Source: an uncultured Collinsella sp.
Lineage (GTDB): Bacteria > Actinomycetota > Coriobacteriia > Coriobacteriales > Coriobacteriaceae
Direction: 5' to 3'
Length of the DNA: 22,621 nt
Assembly (NCBI GenBank): GCA_900551015.1
Contig: URUI01000033.1
Span: forward strand, 1 to 22,621
The translations under genes were made by a program, and so were the position numbers. This document shows positions 15,812 through 22,621 of the stretch, one piece after another; the first letter of the stretch is position 1; each line of letters begins with the position of its first letter. The notes under the pieces are model-generated. The model was given only the letters and a program-made list of their open reading frames with translations. It was not told where the DNA came from and did no database searches.

Positions 15812-16881
15812 CCGGCCGGCTTGACGGCGAACAGCTCATCCCAATCGACCAATAGCTCCCGCCGCAGGGCATCTTCGGTGGTGCGTTTCTGATCGGTCTT
15901 TGGGATGTAGGGGAGCCCTGCCTTTTTATGGATGAGTTCGGCGATGTTGTTAAAGCTCTTCGTGTCTTTGATTTGCTCATAGGTTATCTGGATAACGTCA
16001 TAGCCCATGCTTGTGAGGGCGGTGGTGCGCTCGGCATCGGAGAGACTTGCGGCTTCGTCATCGTGGGCGGAGCGGCCTTGGCATTCCAAGATGACGCCCA
16101 TGCTGTCGGTGTTGCTCTCTATGAGGATATCGGCGTAGCAGCAGGTTTTGTCATACAGTGAGCGCGCGGCGTCGCTGAGTGGGATGCGCACGTTGTTTGC
16201 GATGTTGATGCCCATGCCGCCCTCGTTGCGGGGGAGCGAGACAAGCATAGAGGCCTGTACTTCGAAGGGCGAGGCGGTCTGCCCCGTCATGTGCTCGGCC
16301 GCCCAGCGCAGTTGTTTAACGCCGCGCAGGCCTGCAGCCTGCTTGGCGAACGCGGCGATATCCGCCGCGCTGAGGAGCGGCGGGCGCTTCCACAAATTGG
16401 TGTCATTGCCCTTGGTGTCGACAACACGCTCCCAGCAGCAGTTGGGTGGAATGAGCTTAAGCGAAATAGCTTCATCAAGATGTTGTTGCGTTCGCTCGCA
16501 GGGCTTAAACACTGCAAAGGAGCCGCACATCTCGTAGCAAGCCATGAGTAGCTGGTTGCGTGAGACCTGCGTAGCAAGGCTGAGCAGCGTAAACTCGGGC
16601 GACGTGACATCAAATCCATGTTCAGTTTGCCTAAACGACCCGGGAGGCGGCTCTTGGGTCAGGAGGTGCGATTTAAACAGGCTTCGCGACCCGGATTGTG
16701 CTCGAGTGAATACAAACCTGTGAAGCGGTGCGTGAAGTAGGTCTTTTACAACTGCATGACTTCCGAGGCCGCAACATCTGCGATCCATATTGCCAAGGCT
16801 AATGGCGGGGTAAAGCCCTAATACCTGCGGCGGGATACAGTGATAGTAAAAAGCGGATTGACCGCATAGCGTCAGGTCCAT
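15808..16881 (-). CDS. Putative AbiEi/DUF559-like nuclease
   Basis: A 357-residue protein that looks two-part. The N-terminal half, including SPEFTLLSLATQ (94-105), resembles the AbiEi antitoxin region (which has an S-P-E-x-T/L-L-D-L-A type motif). The C-terminal half resembles DUF559/Vsr-like PD-(D/E)XK nucleases: ASPFEVQASMLVSLPRNEGG (203-222), then ADILIES (Asp251), GVILECQGRSAH (Glu266, Gln268), an Arg285 helix and GYDVIQITYEQI (293-304). Such fusions are common in Actinobacteria and have no proven role; DNA defence or repair are guesses. ATG 16881 has a perfect AGGAGG six bases upstream; extending to 17001 would translate an inverted repeat. Ser/Cys-rich composition differs from its neighbours. 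Metal-ligand assignment is by pattern only. Confidence 0.6.
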   Translation of the reverse strand: MDLTLCGQSAFYYHCIPPQVLGLYPAISLGNMDRRCCGLGSHAVVKDLLHAPLHRFVFTRAQSGSRSLFKSHLLTQEPPPGSFRQTEHGFDVTSPEFTLLSLATQVSRNQLLMACYEMCGSFAVFKPCERTQQHLDEAISLKLIPPNCCWERVVDTKGNDTNLWKRPPLLSAADIAAFAKQAAGLRGVKQLRWAAEHMTGQTASPFEVQASMLVSLPRNEGGMGINIANNVRIPLSDAARSLYDKTCCYADILIESNTDSMGVILECQGRSAHDDEAASLSDAERTTALTSMGYDVIQITYEQIKDTKSFNNIAELIHKKAGLPYIPKTDQKRTTEDALRRELLVDWDELFAVKPAG

Positions 16882-16932
16882 GATATCCTCCTGGTCGAAA
16901 TGTGCTTTTGGACCGTGCGATGCCAGCGTCAA

Positions 16933-17060
16933 TTCGGAAGTATGCGGCAAAATCTGAACCCTGTGAGCAGACCTGGCTTTTGAGGCCAGTTTATCAGGCA
17001 TTTTGTTGCGAAAAAACGGGGTGTGCTCGGAGGTCTCAGAATTTGCCGCATACTTCCGAA
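16933..17060. repeat. 25-bp inverted repeats flanking the nuclease promoter
   Basis: The arms 16933-16957 (starting TTCGGAAGTATGCGGCAAA) and 17036-17060 (ending TTTGCCGCATACTTCCGAA) are reverse complements at 24 of 25 positions. They are separated by 78 bases, with looser similarity continuing inward for about 15 bases. The inside holds a CTGGC/GCCAG hairpin (16973-16977/16985-16989) and a candidate promoter. It could be a MITE-like element, a paired operator or a structured RNA. Confidence 0.75.
16988..16996 (-). promoter_or_regulatory. Candidate promoter of the nuclease gene
   Basis: On the minus strand TGATAAACT (16996 down to 16988) is an extended -10 element. Transcription would begin near 16981, giving a leader of about 100 bases that contains the gene-proximal inverted-repeat arm but not the distal one. 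No good -35 is visible. Confidence 0.4.
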
Positions 17061-17080
17061 AACGCGGTCGATCTGGCTCT

Positions 17081-17098
17081 TGCTAAAACGATTTAGCA
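17081..17098. repeat. Small palindrome TGCTAAA-ACGA-TTTAGCA
   Basis: A perfect 7-bp stem (17081-17087 and 17092-17098) with an ACGA loop lies between the inverted repeat and the pyk terminator. No T-run follows. It may be an operator or chance; 17099-17239 shows nothing else convincing. Confidence 0.35.
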
Positions 17099-17237
17099 GC
17101 GTCGGGTAAGGTGTGGTTTCGCCATCGGGCGAACACTTTTAGCGCTTGGGACTTTATTTTTGGGCCTCGAAAGGTGGATTTCGCGCTTTTGGTAAAGAAA
17201 TGGGTGCGTGTTTTGCCGTGTGCCGGCATTGACACAG

Positions 17238-17274
17238 AAAAAGGGCCCGAAAGGCGAAGCCTTCCGGGCCCTTT
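17238..17274 (-). terminator. Intrinsic terminator of pyk
   Basis: On the minus strand a 16-bp stem (17274-17259 with 17255-17240; core GGGCCC) closes a TTC loop and runs into TTTTT. The one imperfect position is a G-U wobble in minus-strand RNA but a C-A mismatch in plus-strand RNA, which supports its use by pyk. Confidence 0.85.
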
Positions 17275-17302
17275 GCAATGCAAACATGCTTGCAAGTACG
17301 AC

Positions 17303-18763
17303 TTAACGCACCTGAGCGACGTAAGCGACGTTGGTCGAGGAGACCTTGTCCTCGAGCTGGACGCTCATGCGGGGATCGCCGGCGGTAGCGACGGTCAAAT
17401 CGCCAGCCTCGACGTAGCCGAGCTCCTTAGCGGTCTCGATCGCCTTGACGATCGTGCCGTTGACGGTGCCCTGGGTAATCTCGGCCTGGTGCGGGATAAC
17501 GCCCCAGTACATGATCATCTGCTGGACGGCCCACTCGTGGCGGGAGAACGCGCAGATCGGCATGTTGGGACGGAAGTGCGAGATCAGGCGAGCGGTACGA
17601 CCGGTGGTCGTCGGCACGGTGATGCACTTGGCGCCAACGGTGGTAGCCATGTTCACAGCGGACATACCCACAACGTTGTTGACAACGCGGGTGCCGTGAG
17701 CATCGGCCGGAACCTCGAGCGGAGCGTGGGCCGGGAGGTACTTCTCGGTCTCGAGAGCAATGCTGGCCTGCATCTTAACGGCCTCGACCGGGTACTTACC
17801 GGCAGCGGACTCGCCGGACAGCATGACGGCGTCGGTGCCGTCATAAATGGCGTTAGCAACGTCGGCAACCTCGGCGCGCGTCGGGCGCGGGTTCTGCTGC
17901 ATGGAGTCGAGCATCTGCGTAGCGGTGATGACGGGCTTGTAGGCCGCGTTGCACTTGGCGATGATCTCCTTCTGGATGTGCGGAACGAGCTCGGGCTTGA
18001 TCTCGATGCCCAGGTCGCCACGGGCGACCATGATGCCGTCAGAAGCCTCGAGAATCTCGTCGAAGTTCTCGACGCCCAAGGCGCACTCGATCTTCGGGAA
18101 GATCGTCACGTGCTCGCCGCCGTTCTCGCGGCAAAGCTCGCGGATGCCGCGGACGGACTCGCCGTCACGGATGAAGGAAGCGGCGATGTAGTCGATGTTC
18201 TCGGTCAGGCCAAAGAGGATGTCCTGACGATCGCGCTCGGTGATGGCGGGCAGCGAGATGTTGACGTTGGGCATGTTGACGCCCTTGCGCTCGCCGATCA
18301 GGCCGTCGTTCTTAACGACGCAGGTCATGTCCTGGCCACTGACGGACTCGACCTCGAGGGCAACCAGGCCGTCATCGATCAGGATGAGGGAGCCCTTCTC
18401 GACCTCGGAGGGCAGAGCCAGGTAGTCGAGGGAGATGTGCTCAGCGGTGCCGTGGAAATCCTCGGACGTGGGCTGAGCGGTGACGACGATCTTATCGCCG
18501 GTCTTGACGGCAACCTTCTTGCCGTCGACCAGAAGGCCGGTGCGGACCTCGGGGCCCTTGGTGTCGAGCAGGATGCCGACAGGCAGACCGAGCTCCTTGG
18601 AAATACGGCGGACGCGCTCGATGCGACCGTGGTGCTCGTCGTAGGAGCCGTGCGAGAAGTTAAAACGGGCGACGTTCATGCCCGCCTTGATCATCTCGCG
18701 GATGGTCTCGTCGCTATCGCAGGCGGGACCCATGGTGCATACAATCTTAGTGCGCTTGTACAT
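17303..18763 (-). CDS. pyk: Pyruvate kinase
   Basis: Last enzyme of glycolysis: phosphoenolpyruvate plus ADP gives pyruvate and ATP. The 486-residue product has MNVARFNFSHGSYDEH (29-44), DTKGPEVRTG (67-76), the catalytic signature VTIFPKIE (219-226, Lys224), MVARGDLGIEI (245-255) and TATQMLDSM (280-288, K+/substrate region), ending with the C-terminal allosteric domain. It lacks the extra PEP-utiliser domain found in some Firmicutes. ATG 18763 has GGAGG six bases upstream on the minus strand. It is monocistronic, with a perfect TATAAT box about 60 bases upstream and its own terminator. Confidence 0.97.
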   Translation of the reverse strand: MYKRTKIVCTMGPACDSDETIREMIKAGMNVARFNFSHGSYDEHHGRIERVRRISKELGLPVGILLDTKGPEVRTGLLVDGKKVAVKTGDKIVVTAQPTSEDFHGTAEHISLDYLALPSEVEKGSLILIDDGLVALEVESVSGQDMTCVVKNDGLIGERKGVNMPNVNISLPAITERDRQDILFGLTENIDYIAASFIRDGESVRGIRELCRENGGEHVTIFPKIECALGVENFDEILEASDGIMVARGDLGIEIKPELVPHIQKEIIAKCNAAYKPVITATQMLDSMQQNPRPTRAEVADVANAIYDGTDAVMLSGESAAGKYPVEAVKMQASIALETEKYLPAHAPLEVPADAHGTRVVNNVVGMSAVNMATTVGAKCITVPTTTGRTARLISHFRPNMPICAFSRHEWAVQQMIMYWGVIPHQAEITQGTVNGTIVKAIETAKELGYVEAGDLTVATAGDPRMSVQLEDKVSSTNVAYVAQVR

Positions 18764-18826
18764 TCAGACCTCCATCTGACATCGTCTTGCGCTGATAGAT
18801 AAACCATAAGAAATAAAACCGAGATG

Positions 18827-18832
18827 ATTATA
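18827..18832 (-). promoter_or_regulatory. pyk promoter (-10 TATAAT)
   Basis: The minus strand reads TATAAT at 18832-18827, matching the consensus perfectly, with the expected start near 18820 and a leader of about 57 bases. The -35 position reads GGGGTA, far from consensus, and is overlapped by one of two direct repeats (18842-18853). Confidence 0.6.
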
Positions 18833-18841
18833 ACGAAATGC

Positions 18842-18874
18842 CGACCGAATACCCCAAAAAATCGACCGTATGCC
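18842..18874 (-). promoter_or_regulatory. Two direct repeats at the pyk -35 region
   Basis: On the minus strand GGCATACGGTCG (18874-18863) and GGTATTCGGTCG (18853-18842) match at 10 of 12 positions and start 21 bases apart, two helical turns, with a T6 tract between. The nearer copy covers the absent -35, as an activator site would. The remaining 18875-19057 is AT-richer than its surroundings and shows no gene I can support. Confidence 0.4.
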
Positions 18875-19057
18875 GAAATGGAAGTTCATTTTTTGCGGGA
18901 AAAACGGTATATGGAAAATCTTTACCAACCACTCCAACCGCTGCTATCTGGGCGATATGTCAGTTTGGCGATGTGCCGAAGAAAAAACGTTTTACCAATG
19001 TTGAGCATCACACGGTCTGCACCGTTGCGTGCGGACCATATTTCCAAACCGATTGTT

Positions 19058-19087
19058 TTGGCTAGACGCGTCGCTTTGGGGTACCAT
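19058..19087 (+). promoter_or_regulatory. Promoter of the P-type ATPase gene
   Basis: TTGGCT (19058-19063) and TACCAT (19082-19087) are separated by 18 bases and match the -35 and -10 boxes at four of six positions each. Transcription would start near 19094, immediately before the first stem of the leader. Confidence 0.5.
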
Positions 19088-19093
19088 AGCTCC

Positions 19094-19205
19094 ACTATCA
19101 ACTGCCGCTCAGCACGGCAGCCTTGATGAGCCCTTGCCCTTCTCCTGGGAATTATGATCGGGCATCAATCTGCTGAGTGGCCCGAATCCCAGGAGGGGAC
19201 TCTAT
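19094..19205 (+). promoter_or_regulatory. Riboswitch-like leader of the P-type ATPase gene
   Basis: Fold 1: stem P1 joins ATCAA-CTGCCG (19097-19107) with CGGCAG-cc-TTGAT (19115-19127), and a sequestering hairpin joins CTCCTGGGA (19142-19150) with TCCCAGGAG (19187-19195), which contains the Shine-Dalgarno AGGAGG (19191-19196), plus inner stem TCGGGC/GCCCGA (19158-19163/19180-19185). Fold 2: TTGATG and CCC (19123-19128, 19131-19133) pair with GGG-CATCAA (19160-19168), breaking P1 and the inner stem. The two folds exclude each other, a riboswitch or thermosensor design. It does not match the yybP-ykoY or M-box consensus as I know them. Confidence 0.6.
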
Positions 19206-21887
19206 ATGCAAAAGGAATACCTGTCCGCCGCGGCGGAGGTGCTCAGCGACCAAGGTGTCGATGAGAACCTCGGCCTGAGCAACGACGAGGCGTCTTCGCG
19301 CCTTGCCAAGACAGGCCCTAACAAGCTCGAGGAAGCCGAGAAGACGCCGCTGTGGAAGCGTTTCTTTGAGCAGATGGCCGACCCCATGGTCATCATGCTG
19401 ATCGTTGCCGCCGTCATCAGTGCGCTCACGGGCATGGTCAAGGGCGAGCCCGACTTTGCCGATGTTGCCATCATCATGTTCGTCGTTATCGTCAACTCGG
19501 TGCTGGGCGTGGTCCAGGAAGCCAAGAGCGAGGAGGCCCTCGAGGCCCTGCAGGAGATGAGTGCGGCGCAGTCCAAGGTGCTGCGCGACGGCAAGCTCGT
19601 GCACCTGCCGAGCGCCGAGCTCGTGCCCGGCGACGTGATCATGCTCGAGGCGGGCGACTCCGTCCCGGCCGACTGCCGCGTGCTCGAGAGCGCCACGATG
19701 AAGATCGAAGAGGCCGCGCTCACCGGCGAGTCCGTGCCCGTAGAGAAGCACGCCAACGTGATCGAGCTTGCCGCGGGCACCGATGACGTGCCGCTCGGCG
19801 ACCGCAAGAACATGTGCTACATGGGTTCCACCGTGGTATACGGCCGTGGCCGCGCCGTCGTGGTCGGCACCGGCATGAACACCGAGATGGGTAAGATCGC
19901 CGGCGCCCTGGCCGAGGCCAAAGAGGAGCTCACGCCGTTGCAGGTGAAGCTCGCCGAGCTCAGCCGCATCCTTACCATTATGGTGATCGTCATCTGCGTC
20001 GTGATCTTTGGCGTTGACATCCTCCGCCACGGCGTGGGCAATGTCCTCACCGACCCGACTGCCCTGCTCGACACCTTTATGGTCGCCGTCTCGCTTGCCG
20101 TCGCCGCCATTCCCGAGGGCCTGGTCGCCGTCGTGACCATCGTCCTTTCGCTCGGCGTGACCAAGATGGCCAAGCGCCAGGCGATTATCCGCAAGCTCTC
20201 TGCCGTCGAGACCCTTGGCTGCACGCAGACCATCTGCTCCGACAAGACCGGTACCCTTACCCAGAACAAGATGACCGTCGTCAAGCACGAGCTCGCTGCG
20301 CCCAAGGAGAAGTTCCTGGCCGGCATGGCGCTGTGCTCCGATGCTCAGTGGGACGAGGAGCTGGGCGAGGCCGTGGGCGAGCCGACTGAGTGCGCGCTCG
20401 TCAACGACGCCGGCAAGGCGAGCCTCACTGGCCTGACTGCCGAGCATCCGCGCGTGGGCGAGGCCCCGTTTGACTCGGGCCGCAAGATGATGTCCGTGGT
20501 CGTCGAGACCCTGGATGGCGAGTACGAGCAGTACACCAAGGGTGCGCCCGACGTGGTGATCGGCCTGTGCACCCATATCTACGAGGGCGATAAGGTCGTC
20601 CCCCTGACCGAGGAGCGCCGCGCCGAGCTCGTGGCGGCCAACAAGGCCATGGCCGACGAGGCCCTGCGCGTACTGGCGCTGGCAAGCCGCACCTACACCG
20701 AGGTTCCCGACGACTGCAGCCCCGCTGCGCTCGAGCATGACCTGGTCTTCTGTGGCCTGTCCGGCATGATCGACCCGGTCCGTCCCGAGGTGGCCGACGC
20801 TATCCACGAGGCGCACGACGCCGGTATCCGCACCGTCATGATCACGGGCGACCACATCGACACCGCCGTGGCCATCGCCAAGCAGCTGGGCATCGTCGCC
20901 GATCGCAGCCAGGCCATCACCGGTGCCGACCTCGATCGCATGAGCGACGAGGAACTCGACGCGCACATCGAGGACTACGGCGTGTACGCCCGCGTCCAGC
21001 CCGAGCACAAGACACGCATCGTCGAGGCCTGGAAGTCGCGCGACCAGATCGTGGCCATGACGGGCGACGGCGTCAACGACGCCCCGTCCATCAAGCGCGC
21101 CGACATTGGCGTTGGTATGGGCATCACCGGTACCGACGTCACCAAGAACGTCGCCGACATGGTACTTGCCGATGACAACTTCGCTACCATCATCGGCGCC
21201 TGCGAAGAGGGTCGTCGCATCTACGACAACATCCGCAAGGTCATCCAGTTCCTGCTTTCGGCCAACCTTGCCGAGGTGTTCTCGGTGTTTATCGCCACGC
21301 TCATCGGCTTTACCATCTTCCAGCCGGTGCAGCTGCTGTGGGTGAACCTGGTCACCGACTGCTTCCCCGCGCTCGCGCTGGGCATGGAGGATGCCGAGGG
21401 CGACATCATGAAGCGCAAGCCGCGCAACGCCAAGGACGGTGTCTTTGCCGGACATATGGGTCTGGACTGCGTGGTCCAGGGCCTAATCATCACCGCGCTG
21501 GTGCTGGCGAGCTTCTTTGTGGGCGTGTACTTTGACATGGGCTACATCCACATCGCCGATATGATCGCCGGCAATGCCGACGAGGAAGGCGTGATGATGG
21601 CGTTCATCACGCTCAACATGGTCGAGATTTTCCACTGCTTCAATATGCGCAGCCGTCGTGCGTCGCTGTTCACCATGAAGAAGCAGAACAAGTGGCTGTG
21701 GGCTTCCGCCGCGCTGGCACTGGTGCTGACGGTGATCGTGACCGTGCAGCCGACGCTTGCCGAGATGTTCTTTGGCCCCGTGACGCTTGAGCTCAAGGGC
21801 GTTGTCGCTGCCCTGGGCCTGGCCTTCCTGATCATCCCGCTGATGGAGATCTACAAGGCGATCATGCGCGCGGTCGAGAAGGAGTAG
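19206..21887 (+). CDS. P2-type cation-transporting ATPase (calcium-type)
   Basis: ATP-driven cation pump of the plasma membrane, of the SERCA/PMCA-like P2 group. The 893-residue product has an N-terminal cation-ATPase domain (about 5-75), actuator motif ALTGESVPVE (171-180, TGES 173-176), the ion-binding helix AAIPEGL (300-306), phosphorylation motif CSDKTGTLT (Asp346), TGDH in the P domain, TGDGVNDAPSIKRADIG, and a C-terminal cation-ATPase domain with the last four helices. PEGL favours Ca2+, but Mn2+ or Na+ are possible in this group. ATG 19206 uses AGGAGG at 19191-19196, ten bases away and inside the sequestering hairpin. Monocistronic, followed by a composite hairpin. Confidence 0.93.
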   Translation: MQKEYLSAAAEVLSDQGVDENLGLSNDEASSRLAKTGPNKLEEAEKTPLWKRFFEQMADPMVIMLIVAAVISALTGMVKGEPDFADVAIIMFVVIVNSVLGVVQEAKSEEALEALQEMSAAQSKVLRDGKLVHLPSAELVPGDVIMLEAGDSVPADCRVLESATMKIEEAALTGESVPVEKHANVIELAAGTDDVPLGDRKNMCYMGSTVVYGRGRAVVVGTGMNTEMGKIAGALAEAKEELTPLQVKLAELSRILTIMVIVICVVIFGVDILRHGVGNVLTDPTALLDTFMVAVSLAVAAIPEGLVAVVTIVLSLGVTKMAKRQAIIRKLSAVETLGCTQTICSDKTGTLTQNKMTVVKHELAAPKEKFLAGMALCSDAQWDEELGEAVGEPTECALVNDAGKASLTGLTAEHPRVGEAPFDSGRKMMSVVVETLDGEYEQYTKGAPDVVIGLCTHIYEGDKVVPLTEERRAELVAANKAMADEALRVLALASRTYTEVPDDCSPAALEHDLVFCGLSGMIDPVRPEVADAIHEAHDAGIRTVMITGDHIDTAVAIAKQLGIVADRSQAITGADLDRMSDEELDAHIEDYGVYARVQPEHKTRIVEAWKSRDQIVAMTGDGVNDAPSIKRADIGVGMGITGTDVTKNVADMVLADDNFATIIGACEEGRRIYDNIRKVIQFLLSANLAEVFSVFIATLIGFTIFQPVQLLWVNLVTDCFPALALGMEDAEGDIMKRKPRNAKDGVFAGHMGLDCVVQGLIITALVLASFFVGVYFDMGYIHIADMIAGNADEEGVMMAFITLNMVEIFHCFNMRSRRASLFTMKKQNKWLWASAALALVLTVIVTVQPTLAEMFFGPVTLELKGVVAALGLAFLIIPLMEIYKAIMRAVEKE

Positions 21888-21910
21888 GTCGAAAGGCCAT
21901 CCTTCCCACC

Positions 21911-22001
21911 GGCCCGACCGCCTGCGGGGTTTCTTCCTCGCTGGTCCTCGCGCTTCGCGCTGCGGGATCGCTCGGAAGAAACCCCTCCCGGCGGGCGGGC
22001 C
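21911..22001. repeat. Composite long hairpin downstream of the ATPase gene (copy B)
   Basis: The outer stem GGCCCGACCGCC (21911-21922) pairs with GGCGGGCGGGCC (21990-22001) with one mismatch. The inner stem GGGGTTTCTTCC/GGAAGAAACCCC (21926-21937/21974-21985) is perfect over 12 bp, and the core is GCGC-TTC-GCGC (21950-21960). The inner segment and the TGCGGGGTTT flank resemble copy A at 11855-11948. Confidence 0.75.
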
Positions 22002-22043
22002 TTCGGATAACCTCTCGGGACCATTGGCTGAGGGAAAGTTTGT

Positions 22044-22077
22044 GAGCTGGTCGGGCTTTGCCCGGCCAGCTCTTTTT
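22044..22077 (+). terminator. Intrinsic terminator before rsgA
   Basis: GAGCTGGTCGGGC (22044-22056) pairs with GCCCGGCCAGCTC (22060-22072), 13 bp with one U-G pair and a TTT loop, followed by five T (22073-22077). It is a strong terminator for the ATPase transcript. Confidence 0.9.
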
Positions 22078-22081
22078 GATT

Positions 22082-22087
22082 TAAAAT
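22082..22087 (+). promoter_or_regulatory. Possible -10 box of rsgA
   Basis: TAAAAT matches five of six -10 positions just after the terminator and about 40 bases before the GTG start. No -35 is recognisable, as the terminator hairpin occupies that region. Confidence 0.35.
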
Positions 22088-22125
22088 ACCTGCTCAGTTG
22101 TGTGGTTTTGTGCTGGGAGGCATCT

Positions 22126-22621
22126 GTGGGCAAGGCTAAGGCTAAAGCGAAGAAAAAGACGACGGGGGCGCGGGCTAAGCGCGATCGTCGTCGGAAGCTC
22201 GCGACCGAACCCCCTGCATCTGCTGAGGAGTTGCTGGCGAGTGTACCGGGGCTTGACGCGCTGCAGGATGTTCCGGCGTTTGATGACCTGCCGGTCGATG
22301 AAGCTCAGCAGGCTGCCTTTGATGATTTCTGCGCACATGCCGAGGAGCCCGAGCAGATGCAACTTGGCGCCGTGGTGCGCTTGGATCGTGGGTTTCCGCT
22401 GGTGGCGACTGCCGACGATACCTTCCGCGCCGAGCATGCCGTGGGATTTGCCAAGTCGCGCGGTGGGGACGAGGTCCTGCTGCCTGCCGTGGGCGATCGC
22501 GTGGCGGTGCGCCGCGCTCCCGGGCACGATATGGGCGTGATTGAATGCGTGCTGCCGCGCCGTACGAGCTTTGAGCGTTGGCGCGGCCGTGCCCGCGGAG
22601 AGCGCCAGGTGCTCTGCTCCA
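22126..22621 (+). CDS. rsgA: Ribosome small-subunit-dependent GTPase A (partial)
   Basis: GTPase that assists late 30S ribosome maturation. About 165 residues are visible before the right edge. A Lys/Arg-rich start (KAKAKAKKKTTGARAKRDRRRK) and an acidic linker of about 50 residues precede the OB fold, which begins near residue 76 (QLGAVVRLDRGFPLVAT) and includes AVGDRVAV and VLPRRTSFERWRGR. The circularly permuted G domain and zinc finger lie outside the window. The start is GTG 22126 with GGGAGG five bases upstream. The N-terminal extension of about 75 residues is longer than in typical RsgA. Assigned from the OB fold alone, so the call is good but not final. Confidence 0.8.
   Translation, partial: MGKAKAKAKKKTTGARAKRDRRRKLATEPPASAEELLASVPGLDALQDVPAFDDLPVDEAQQAAFDDFCAHAEEPEQMQLGAVVRLDRGFPLVATADDTFRAEHAVGFAKSRGGDEVLLPAVGDRVAVRRAPGHDMGVIECVLPRRTSFERWRGRARGERQVLCS

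Noticed and set aside
16882..17001. 40-residue N-terminal extension of the nuclease-like protein
   Set aside because: A perfect AGGAGG stands before ATG 16881, and the extension would translate the inverted repeat and candidate promoter.
17111..18802. 563-residue open frame on the plus strand
   Set aside because: It lies opposite pyk, whose motifs are intact on the minus strand; long antisense frames are usual at this GC content and codon bias. Product is low-complexity with no domain.
18824..19126. 100-residue open frame in the pyk-ATPase gap
   Set aside because: No Shine-Dalgarno, no recognisable domain, and it overlaps the pyk promoter and the ATPase promoter and leader.
19094..19205. 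Known metal riboswitch (yybP-ykoY or M-box) in the ATPase leader
   Set aside because: I could not find the conserved loop sequences of either class as I know them; only the generic two-fold architecture is visible.
19152..21455. 767-residue open frame on the minus strand
   Set aside because: Antisense of the P-type ATPase, rich in His, Asp, Gly and Leu as expected for a shadow of a GC-rich gene.
1..22621. tRNA genes, CRISPR arrays, insertion sequences or attachment sites
   Set aside because: None seen on reading both strands: no regularly spaced repeats, no transposase or integrase, no tRNA-like T-loop with matching acceptor stem.

Overview
The window is GC-rich bacterial chromosome with dense genes, GTG/TTG starts alongside ATG, and long GC-rich intergenic hairpins. 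Gene content and style (a DUF4012 protein, an M32 carboxypeptidase, T-box-controlled pheS, a CbiM with a fused PDGLE tail, an AbiEi/DUF559-like nuclease) suggest class Coriobacteriia, most likely Collinsella or a close relative. This is an inference from recognition, not from a database search. The genes look like ordinary chromosomal genes. I see no prophage, transposase, CRISPR array, rRNA or tRNA.

Layout. 1-862: the end of an unidentified gene, then a signal peptidase I of the Ser/His type. 988-2010: a DMT/EamA transporter. 2154-4466: a membrane-anchored DUF4012 protein. 4550-5881: glmM (amino-sugar supply for peptidoglycan). 5882-6073: two palindromic repeats and a terminator. 6074-7648 (minus): M32 metallocarboxypeptidase. 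7767-11842: a phenylalanine T-box leader, then pheS and pheT, with an unusually long hairpin-filled gap between them. 12116-14882: a NikR-like operator and a three-gene ECF metal transporter (cbiM with PDGLE tail, cbiQ, cbiO); the operator and the CbiM metal site both favour nickel. 14963-15811: a zinc-dependent phospholipase C family protein. 15808-16881 (minus): an AbiEi/DUF559-like putative nuclease whose promoter lies between two 25-bp inverted repeats. 17303-18763 (minus): pyruvate kinase. 19206-21887: a P2-type (calcium-type) cation ATPase behind a leader that can fold in two exclusive ways. 22126-end: the start of rsgA.

The most interesting signals are in RNA and regulation. The ATPase leader (19094-19205) can sequester its own Shine-Dalgarno in a two-part hairpin or form a competing hairpin, with one TTGAT segment able to pair with either of two ATCAA segments: a candidate undescribed riboswitch-like element. 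The metal transporter carries a GTGTTAC-N14-GTAACAC operator. Two large composite hairpins with a shared core follow pheT and the ATPase gene. The nuclease gene and its flanking inverted repeats deserve a closer look.
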